A DNA stretch of 64,000 nt. Source: Ardenticatenaceae bacterium. Its GTDB lineage: Bacteria > Chloroflexota > Anaerolineae > Promineifilales > Promineifilaceae. How positions within the stretch are numbered: position 1 is the stretch's first letter; each line of letters starts with the position of its first letter. The stretch covers positions 77,472-141,471 of the forward strand of contig JACKBR010000006.1 in the NCBI GenBank assembly GCA_020634495.1, in the 5' to 3' direction. Of this stretch, positions 44,709-51,200 are shown piece after piece. Under the pieces are notes generated by a model. It did no database searches, was not told where the DNA came from, and saw only the letters and a program-made list of their open reading frames with translations. A program made the translations under genes and the position numbers.

Positions 44709-45329
44709 TTAGCGATCCAAAAACTGTACCTGGTTTTGCCAGGGATGGCGTGTTTTTACTTTTTCTTCTGCGGGCCAGCCCAGGGTGAGCAAGCCCTGCG
44801 GCTCCCAGTCGGGCGGCAGCGCCAGCGTTTGCTGTACCAGCTTTGGCACGAAGAGGGGGGCGCAAAGCCAGCAAGCGCCAAGTCCAGAGGCATGGGCTGC
44901 CAGCCACAGCGTCTGCGCGGCCATAGCGACGCTTTGCACCGCCATCGTGTGTTCTGCCTGGCTGCGACGGCCGTCTTCATATTTATCCATATCCACCATG
45001 CTCAAGCACACCACAATGATCACCGGCGCACCCGTGATGCGGGCAAAAGAACGGGCAACGTCTTGCTCAATGGCCTCTGGCGGATCGCCGTCGGCCGTGC
45101 GGTCGGCGCGGAGGCGTTGGCCCATGGCGCTGGCCAGAGCTTTTTTGCTGGCTGGAGCTTGCAGCACGGCAAAGCGCCACGGTTGGCGGTTGTGGGCAGA
45201 GGGTGCCCAGGTAGCCGTTTCCAGCAATTGGTTCAACAATTCTTGCGGTACAGGTTGGTTTGTATAACGGCGAATGGCGCGACGGCCGTTTGCCAGTTCA
45301 ATAAAGTCGGTTAAGCGTTTGGTTGTCAT
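44709..45329 (-). CDS. Nitroreductase family protein (FbiB C-terminal-domain-like)
   Basis: 206 residues from ATG 45329. FMN-binding nitroreductase fold: RRAIRRYTNQPVP (phosphate-binding Arg residues near 16-20), TWAPSAHNRQPWRFAVL and GACWLCAPLFVPK. The APSAHNRQPWRF segment is like the reductase domain of F420 biosynthesis protein FbiB, which completes the deazaflavin, but the ligase domain is absent. It could be a general nitroreductase. A thiolase gene diverges 150 nt upstream. F420-using enzymes at 46817 and possibly 60645 make an F420 role plausible. Confidence 0.82.
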   Translation of the reverse strand: MTTKRLTDFIELANGRRAIRRYTNQPVPQELLNQLLETATWAPSAHNRQPWRFAVLQAPASKKALASAMGQRLRADRTADGDPPEAIEQDVARSFARITGAPVIIVVCLSMVDMDKYEDGRRSQAEHTMAVQSVAMAAQTLWLAAHASGLGACWLCAPLFVPKLVQQTLALPPDWEPQGLLTLGWPAEEKVKTRHPWQNQVQFLDR

Positions 45330-45401
45330 GCCAGGGAGTATAGCCAATTTTCTTGGAGCAACATTGGCGGCATTGTAGAATGGGCAGGAAAAATTCACAG
45401 A

Positions 45402-45460
45402 ATTCGCAGATCCACAGACGAATGGGAAAAATCTGCGAAAATCTGCGTTAATCTGTGGAT
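45402..45460. repeat. AATCTGCGTTAATCTGTGG-type inverted repeat
   Basis: ATCCACAGA (45410-45418) pairs with TCTGTGGAT (45452-45460); AATCTGCG is repeated inside. It is the same phrase family as 27763-27820. It lies about 20 nt before the thiolase start, so it would be in the 5' leader. Confidence 0.65.
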
Positions 45461-45480
45461 AAAAATTCGAGGAGCTGGGC

Positions 45481-46692
45481 ATGAGTCAGGAAGCATATAT
45501 TTTTGAGGCGATTCGCACCCCGCGTGGCCGGGGCAAGCAGAATGGGGCTTTGCATGAGGTGCCGCCAGTTGAGCTGCTGGCAACGCTTTTGCGAGAGATG
45601 CAACAGCGGCACGACCTGGACACATCCCAGGTAAATGATGTGGTGCTGGGCTGCGTTACACCCATTGGGGATCAGGGGGCGGACATTGCGCGAACGGCCG
45701 TACTCTATGCCGATTGGGACGTAGATGTACCTGGTGTGCAGCTCAACCGCTTCTGTGCCTCCGGCTTAGAGGCCGTCAACATAGCCGCCATGAAAGTGCG
45801 CTCCGGCTGGGAAACCATGGTTGTGGCCGGTGGCGTAGAGTCGATGTCTCGCCTGCCCATGGGCTCAGATGGCGGCGCGATGATGCTGGACCCCAAAGTG
45901 AGCAGCAAGATCAACTTTGTGCCGCAGGGCATCGGGGCCGATCTCATCGCTACGATGGAAGGCTTTAAGCGGGAAGATGTCGATGCGTTTGCCTTGCGCT
46001 CGCAAAAACGGGCCGCTTACGCCTGGGAAAACGGCTATTTTCAAAAGGCCGTTGTGCCGGTAAAAGACCAAAATGGATTGCCCATCCTGGAAAAAGATGA
46101 ACACATTCGCGCCGATTCCACACTTGCTGGCTTAGGCAAACTCAATCCGGCCTTTGGTGCCATTGGCGAGATGGGCTTTGACGCCCTGGCGCAGCAGGTT
46201 TACACCGAGGTGGAGCAAATCAATCACGTCCACACGGCAGGCAATTCTTCTGGCATTGTGGATGGAGCCGCGCTGGTGCTGATTGGTTCCAAGGAGAAGG
46301 GCGAAGCGCTGGGATTGAAGCCCCGCGCCCGCATTCGCTCTGCGGCGCTGGTGGGCACGGAGCCGACGATTATGCTCATTGGGCCTGGGCCAGCTTCGCA
46401 AAAGGCGCTGAAGCTGGCGGGCATGGACGTGAAGGACATTGATCTGTTTGAAGTCAACGAGGCGTTTGCGGCCGTGGTGCTGCGCTTCATGCGCGACATG
46501 GGCATTGAAGGCGCGGAAAACGTGAACGTCAACGGTGGAGCCATCGCCATGGGCCATCCGCTGGGGGCAACGGGGGCGATGCTGCTGGGCACCGTTTTGG
46601 ATGAACTGGAGCGTACTGATTTGGCAACGGCGCTGATTACGCTGTGCGTCGGCGGCGGCATGGGGATTGCCACCGTCATTGAGAGGGTTTAG
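45481..46692 (+). CDS. Acetyl-CoA C-acyltransferase (thiolase)
   Basis: 403 residues, ATG 45481, GAGGAG upstream. Thiolases condense or cleave acyl-CoA. The nucleophile is Cys92 ([12 protein letters not shown]). The other active-site elements are [23 protein letters not shown] (His) and [10 protein letters not shown] (Cys). Together with the fused CoA-transferase at 24458, it suggests ketone-body or short-chain fatty acid metabolism. Its own hydroxyacyl-CoA dehydrogenase is not in the window. Confidence 0.95.
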   Translation: MSQEAYIFEAIRTPRGRGKQNGALHEVPPVELLATLLREMQQRHDLDTSQVNDVVLGCVTPIGDQGADIARTAVLYADWDVDVPGVQLNRFCASGLEAVNIAAMKVRSGWETMVVAGGVESMSRLPMGSDGGAMMLDPKVSSKINFVPQGIGADLIATMEGFKREDVDAFALRSQKRAAYAWENGYFQKAVVPVKDQNGLPILEKDEHIRADSTLAGLGKLNPAFGAIGEMGFDALAQQVYTEVEQINHVHTAGNSSGIVDGAALVLIGSKEKGEALGLKPRARIRSAALVGTEPTIMLIGPGPASQKALKLAGMDVKDIDLFEVNEAFAAVVLRFMRDMGIEGAENVNVNGGAIAMGHPLGATGAMLLGTVLDELERTDLATALITLCVGGGMGIATVIERV

Positions 46693-46816
46693 TAAATCAC
46701 GAAAAGTTGCTTAAAAACCTGAGGGCAATCTGTGATTTACTTTCAGGAGAACAAAAAGCTCATATAAGACGATTGTTTTAAGAGGACTTTTTGTTCTCCG
46801 CTTAACGGCCGTTTAC

Positions 46817-47233
46817 TCACCCATCTGGCGTTAAAATGATAACCGGAATCACCCGTGTTGTTTTGCGGCGGTATTCATCAAAGCCGGGATTTTTTGCCAC
46901 CATTTTTTCGTATAGCTGGGATCGTTCTGGTTCTTCCGCTACCGTTGCCCTGGCAGTGAACTGTTCAGTACCCACCTCTACTTCCACGTTGGGATGGGCG
47001 ACAACATTGTAATACCAGTCTGGGTTGGTGGGTGCGCCTCCTTTAGAAGCAATGATCACGTAGCGGTCGCCGTCTTCTAAATAAGCCAATGGATTCAGGC
47101 GAGGCTGACCGCTTTTGGCCCCCGTTGTGTGTAGCAGGAGCAGAGGCGTATTGGCAAATGGCCCGCCAACCTTACCATCATTATCCCGAAATTCTTCGAT
47201 TATTTTTTTGTTCCAATCGTTTGCACTGCTCAT
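46817..47233 (-). CDS. Deazaflavin (F420)-dependent nitroreductase family protein (DDN/DUF385)
   Basis: 138 residues from ATG 47233; a GTG at 47245 is an alternative with a closer AAGGA. The family uses reduced coenzyme F420. The typical LLLHTTGAKSGQPRLNPLAYLEDGDRYVIIASKGG segment and NPDWYYNVVAHPNVEVEVG are present. It is the last gene of a minus-strand series of small enzymes beginning at 48942. Substrate unknown; relatives reduce quinones or nitro drugs. Confidence 0.9.
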   Translation of the reverse strand: MSSANDWNKKIIEEFRDNDGKVGGPFANTPLLLLHTTGAKSGQPRLNPLAYLEDGDRYVIIASKGGAPTNPDWYYNVVAHPNVEVEVGTEQFTARATVAEEPERSQLYEKMVAKNPGFDEYRRKTTRVIPVIILTPDG

Positions 47234-47266
47234 ATTTATCTGCACATTCCTTTGTAAACGGCCGTT

Positions 47267-47659
47267 TCAAGCCAGGGTGTATTCAAATTCATAAAAATGC
47301 TGCCCATCTTCTTGGTGAATGGTCATGCTGCCGCTCAGGCCAGCCAGCTTGCCGGTGCCGGAATCGGGCACAACTTCCAGAATCAGGCGTTGCCCACCTT
47401 CGTCTATCGTGCCAAAATGTTGCAACACAAATGTGCCCTTTTTGCCCCCCAAAGTGCCCTCAACCTGTTCAATGGCCACATAACCCGCTGAGCCTTCTAC
47501 GGCCGTCATCGCCGTCAGCATTTGCCCCGCACTTTGTCCACTCAGGTCACCCTGAAAGGTTTTGTCGATAGACATGCGGCCTAAACTCGTGCCTTCACTG
47601 CCTGAGACGTAAGAGTCAAGCGGTTGAATCTTTACTTCAAAAGTACCGGATGCTTTCAT
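47267..47659 (-). CDS. DUF3224 family protein
   Basis: 130 residues, ATG 47659 with AAGGAG. A lipocalin-like small beta-barrel: [67 protein letters not shown]. This matches the DUF3224 pattern. Biochemical role unknown. It is 30 nt from the small membrane protein gene and 33 nt from the F420 enzyme gene; all are minus-strand and probably one transcript. Confidence 0.82.
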   Translation of the reverse strand: MKASGTFEVKIQPLDSYVSGSEGTSLGRMSIDKTFQGDLSGQSAGQMLTAMTAVEGSAGYVAIEQVEGTLGGKKGTFVLQHFGTIDEGGQRLILEVVPDSGTGKLAGLSGSMTIHQEDGQHFYEFEYTLA

Positions 47660-47689
47660 TTTTCTCCTTGATTTTATCTAGTCAGATTT

Positions 47690-48007
47690 CTATATACCCC
47701 ATAAACCAATTAGGAATCCTGCTAATGCGCCACCTATCACACCCACTGCCAGAATTGGAACATAGGAACGGGTGATGATGGCACTAGGCAGACTGACTAA
47801 TATGCTGATGATTATGCCCTGGAGCCAGGGGGTGACAGGAAGACTTGTGATGCCAATCAATACACCAATGGCAAAACGATCAAAAAAAGCACCTGTCATG
47901 GCTACACGTTTATCTGCTTGGGTTGGAAATTTCAGGGGTATCATAAGCAGCACGTCGATAAACCCAAAAAGAATCCCGACTAAAACTCCCAAAAGAATGC
48001 GGTTCAT
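47690..48007 (-). CDS. Small integral membrane protein
   Basis: 105 residues, ATG 48007 with a strong AGGAGG. Three or four hydrophobic segments with Gly-rich ends (VLVGILFGFIDVLLMIP, FAIGVLIGITSLPV, IIISILVSLPSAII, AVGVIGGALAGFLIGLWGI). It looks like a conserved small membrane family. No function assigned. It is part of the 46817-48942 gene run. Confidence 0.7.
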   Translation of the reverse strand: MNRILLGVLVGILFGFIDVLLMIPLKFPTQADKRVAMTGAFFDRFAIGVLIGITSLPVTPWLQGIIISILVSLPSAIITRSYVPILAVGVIGGALAGFLIGLWGI

Positions 48008-48043
48008 TTTTACCTCCTAAAAGTTGGCAGATGGCACCTGCCA

Positions 48044-48415
48044 TTAATTGGCTTTTGGACCTAAATGTTCAACCAGCAACAGCCAGCCGTTTTCGCTGTT
48101 GATTAATACTGAGGTTCCTGTGCCTGCGCCGGTGGCGGGTTTGCCGTTGATCAGGCCAGACCAGTGGAAAGTGAACAGGTAAACGGCCGTTTCCGCTCCC
48201 TTCATCACCCAATGCACATTATCAATTTTGTACGTTTCGTCCTGAATCAGGCTGAAATTGCGTTCAAATGCTTGCTGTACGGCCGTTTTGCCAATGTGCT
48301 GACTGCCAGACGAGAAGGTGACGCAGGCATCGGGATGCACCAATGGAGCCACCTGCTGCCAATCTTGCGACGCCAGGGCCGCTTCATAAAGTTTGACGAA
48401 TGTTTCTGGATTCAT
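48044..48415 (-). CDS. SnoaL-like / nuclear transport factor 2-fold protein
   Basis: 123 residues. The cone-shaped NTF2 fold is suggested by ETFVKLYEAALASQDWQQVAPLVHPDACVTF, GKTAVQQAFERNFSLI and the C-terminal beta strands VYLFTFHWSGLI...LLVEHLG. Members include isomerases, cyclases and small stress proteins; no catalytic residues can be assigned. The start ATG is 2 nt from the DinB stop, so translation is coupled. Confidence 0.75.
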   Translation of the reverse strand: MNPETFVKLYEAALASQDWQQVAPLVHPDACVTFSSGSQHIGKTAVQQAFERNFSLIQDETYKIDNVHWVMKGAETAVYLFTFHWSGLINGKPATGAGTGTSVLINSENGWLLLVEHLGPKAN

Positions 48416-48417
48416 GA

Positions 48418-48942
48418 TTAGCCCGCGGCGTCATTGTCCCGCGCCCGGCCTACCCAGCCAGGTGCTGTGCCCACGTGCTGCCCAAGGAACAAGGCCAGCT
48501 GGGCGGCATGTTCCTGCACGTGGCGCAGGTTGTAGAGGTGCAGTTCGGCCACGCTTTTGACGTGCCAATTGGGTCGAACGCGCTGCGGGGTTGTTGAATT
48601 TGTTAAATTTTCAAGGCGAGTGTGGCATTTGGAACGGCCGTATGCCAAATACGCTCGCAGTTCATCCTTGCTGTACACCCGCTCAGGCAGCAGCCCAGCA
48701 TCAAACTCCGACAGCGTAAATGGGGCGGGTGGGGCAAACCCTTCGGCCGTTTCAGACAGGTAAAAGTCCAGCCAGAAGAGGCAGTGATAAGCCACGTACC
48801 AAAACTCAGCAAATTCAGGAATGTCGTCAGGAAACAGGCGTGCCTGCCACAGCGCGTCGGGGCAAGCCTGGATGGCACTGTCCAGCATATCAATCGCCGC
48901 CCCGAATTGGTTCCAAATGATGTTTTTCCAGTTCGAATCCAT
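48418..48942 (-). CDS. DinB family protein
   Basis: 174 residues. Four-helix DinB/YfiT-like bundle with a putative metal triad: His in AYHCLFWLDFY (helix 2) and HLYNLRHVQEH (helix 4). Members include thiol-dependent metalloenzymes and stress-inducible proteins. The gene begins 9 nt after the AT-rich OLD-type gene and may be read with it, but belongs compositionally to the downstream genes. It is one of three DinB-family genes in the window. Confidence 0.85.
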   Translation of the reverse strand: MDSNWKNIIWNQFGAAIDMLDSAIQACPDALWQARLFPDDIPEFAEFWYVAYHCLFWLDFYLSETAEGFAPPAPFTLSEFDAGLLPERVYSKDELRAYLAYGRSKCHTRLENLTNSTTPQRVRPNWHVKSVAELHLYNLRHVQEHAAQLALFLGQHVGTAPGWVGRARDNDAAG

Positions 48943-48951
48943 AATAGTTAC

Positions 48952-50805
48952 CTAACAATTTTGCGAAACAATAAAATCATAGATTTTTTTGATGACCTCT
49001 AGCGTAGGAGTTGGCAGATCGTATTCTCTGATTTTTGATAGGGATTTTTTACAAAAGTCCACTTTTGATCGCACTGTACCTGATTCGCTTTTGTAGCCAC
49101 CTTTTCTTTGAAACTCGTTTTTTAGGATTTTGCTCTGAATAAATGTTCCTAAATACTTATCTTGATATGAAGTTTGTTGAAACTCAGGAAGTGGTCTGTC
49201 AGGTGTTTTTTCGTACTCTAAAACCACATTTTTAATGACTTCATATTGGAGTAAATTTTCTATTTCACGGCCAGGCAAGATAATCAGACGGTCACCTAAG
49301 ATTCTCGCTAGGTCGGTTTTTCGTTTGAGCTTACTGTTTCCGTCTTTGTCTACGATCACCAAGGCTTTTGCACATAAACGTTCAACTTCAATCGGCTTTT
49401 CTTCATAATCTAGAAAGGACCAATGTGTAATATTTGATCCTCCATATTCGACAAAAGAGTAATGAACATCTTCTTCAAGTTGCTTTGGTAGAGAACCTTT
49501 TTCTGCAAGACTATCCATGTAAGCATTAAGCATTTCTCTCAAGTACCAGCGGTCAGTTATTCCTTCAACCCAAATGGTGGCATTAACAAGAAAGACAGAG
49601 GAGTTTCTTACACCGAGAAGTTCTAATGAACTTGTGCTTACTCCATCGACAGCCTCTATCGAAAAAGTAGGAATTTGTTCATCATCGTCTTCGACATTAT
49701 TTAGAAAATTCTTTTGAAAGGTGAAAATAGAAACGCTATTAATATCGATTGTTAGATCCAAAAAGTGATTGGAATGAGTTGTTAGAAAAAATATATGTCG
49801 TTTCAAAGAGTCAAAAAAACGAAGTATTTTCCGTTGGAGACCAGGGTGAAGATACATTTCTGGTTCCTCAATAAAAAAGAAGGTTGGTTCTCTTAGGGTG
49901 TAAGGAAGGAAAGATAGAATTAATGCTGACTGAATTCCGTCACCAAGATGGTATATAGGTTGTTCTTTTTCATTTCCAATTTTTACGACAACTGCTTTGT
50001 TTTTTTGGTTAGGTATTAAGGCTATTGGTTTGTTCTCAAATAGAGTCTTCGAAACAAAATCTTGGTAATCTGAGATTATTTTTCTTTGTTTATTATTTCC
50101 CAAAAGCATGTCCGTCAATCTTTGGTAAAACGATAAACCTGTGAAAATCTCAGGGGGACTTTGATTGTTTTCAGAAAAATAGTCCGACAATGTTCTTGTA
50201 GCATATAGATCGCTTTGGTTTTCATCGACAGGACGTAAGCCACGCAAAACGGGTACATAAACGCGTTTCGGCGTATTGGCTTCTGAGTAAATTGGAACTT
50301 GTTCTAAAATTTGGAGAGCTTCCAACGAACGTGATTGAATCGTCTCTCGAAGATTCTTCAAATGTTGCTCAGTAACGTGAGATCCAACTAAACTAGTCCA
50401 TCTTTGGATTTTGGGGAATTGGCTCCATTTTGCAAAAGCTGTGCGAATTTCTTGATAGCGATCTTCGTGGAGTTTAATTGATGAAGGTAAGGGTTTGAGT
50501 TTGTCTATGGCTGCTTCATTAAATTGGTGAACATCAACGAGACGGTATTTTTCTAACTCGCCTTTCAAATCATCAAGAATGGAACTTAATTTTTGATTGA
50601 TTTCATCTAAGTCTAATTCTCCAAAGTGAATTTCATACTCTTTTTGAGAAGAGAGCATTCGTATAAATCGACTTTTGCCTGAATTGTTCGCCCCGACAAG
50701 AATATTGATGTTAGAAACGTGGTCAAAATTCACTAAAGGGGAGTCATTTTTATCGGTGTAAAACTCGAAGCATGCAGGTAGTTTAATTGCTTTAATTAGT
50801 GCCAT
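48952..50805 (-). CDS. OLD-family AAA ATPase with TOPRIM domain (likely defence gene)
   Basis: 617 residues. N-terminal ABC/AAA domain: Walker A VGANNSGKSR (37-46), signature-like YHLGDGIQSAL (285-295), Walker B FFFIEEPEMYLHPG (309-322) and H-loop TTHSNH (342-347). The C-terminal TOPRIM part has VEGITDRWYL (413-422) and VIVDKDGN (483-490) for metal binding. Class 1 OLD proteins are nucleases that interfere with phage. The gene is clearly AT-richer than its neighbours, has different codon use and contains no ACGGCCGT, in the longest gap in the window. That points to horizontal acquisition. No partner reverse transcriptase or second gene is adjacent. Confidence 0.88.
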   Translation of the reverse strand: MALIKAIKLPACFEFYTDKNDSPLVNFDHVSNINILVGANNSGKSRFIRMLSSQKEYEIHFGELDLDEINQKLSSILDDLKGELEKYRLVDVHQFNEAAIDKLKPLPSSIKLHEDRYQEIRTAFAKWSQFPKIQRWTSLVGSHVTEQHLKNLRETIQSRSLEALQILEQVPIYSEANTPKRVYVPVLRGLRPVDENQSDLYATRTLSDYFSENNQSPPEIFTGLSFYQRLTDMLLGNNKQRKIISDYQDFVSKTLFENKPIALIPNQKNKAVVVKIGNEKEQPIYHLGDGIQSALILSFLPYTLREPTFFFIEEPEMYLHPGLQRKILRFFDSLKRHIFFLTTHSNHFLDLTIDINSVSIFTFQKNFLNNVEDDDEQIPTFSIEAVDGVSTSSLELLGVRNSSVFLVNATIWVEGITDRWYLREMLNAYMDSLAEKGSLPKQLEEDVHYSFVEYGGSNITHWSFLDYEEKPIEVERLCAKALVIVDKDGNSKLKRKTDLARILGDRLIILPGREIENLLQYEVIKNVVLEYEKTPDRPLPEFQQTSYQDKYLGTFIQSKILKNEFQRKGGYKSESGTVRSKVDFCKKSLSKIREYDLPTPTLEVIKKIYDFIVSQNC

Positions 50806-50983
50806 AGTTATCCATATGCCTCATTTTTTGTTGGGAAAATTTGCAGAGCTGACACTTCAAAGCTTACCATAACCCATTCAATTTTCTACAAGAAAAATAT
50901 TTACCTGTCACCTATCGTCGCCTTAGTATTCCAAATGATTAGCCAATTAGCAGGATTGCTTTTAGGCTCGATTATTGTGCCGC
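50806..50983. other. AT-rich upstream region of the OLD-type gene
   Basis: About 180 bp, AT-rich, upstream of the OLD gene and downstream of the frameshifted remnant. It probably holds the OLD promoter; no box is clear enough to mark. Confidence 0.4.
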
Positions 50984-51200
50984 TCATTGCCGTTTGAAAT
51001 TGCCTGTGGCTTTGGCCATCACCAGCTGCGCTTTCCTTGTGTTCTAGCCCCGCAATTTGGGCCAAAATTTCTGCGCGGGTGTGCCTTTCAGGATTTTAAC
51101 CCTGCTTGCCGTGCCAGAAAATAAAAACTTTTTGGTCCTTACCTTCCCGGAAGGTAAACACTTCGTCGTCGAGGATATTTCGTTTGTCCACATTGCTCAT
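50984..51200 (-). pseudogene. Frameshifted remnant of a small conserved protein, overlapping the uvrA stop
   Basis: The ATG at 51200 overlaps the uvrA stop as ATGA. Frame 1 reads MSNVDKRNILDDEVFTFREG and on to FWHGKQG, then stops. Pieces in alternate frames continue the same protein: KILKGTPAQKF, ILAQIAGLEHKE and AQLVMAKATGNFKRQ. Joined, these give about 71 residues resembling a small family seen in related genomes, with a VMAKxTGNFKR end. Breaks lie near 51093-51102 (GGGTTAAAA), 51062-51071 (AAATTTT) and 51027-51036 (GGAAAGC), all near homopolymers. Either the gene is decaying or the assembly has small indels here. Confidence 0.75.

Noticed and set aside
44646..45314. Plus-strand 222-codon frame
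   Set aside because: Antisense to the nitroreductase gene, whose motifs are clear.
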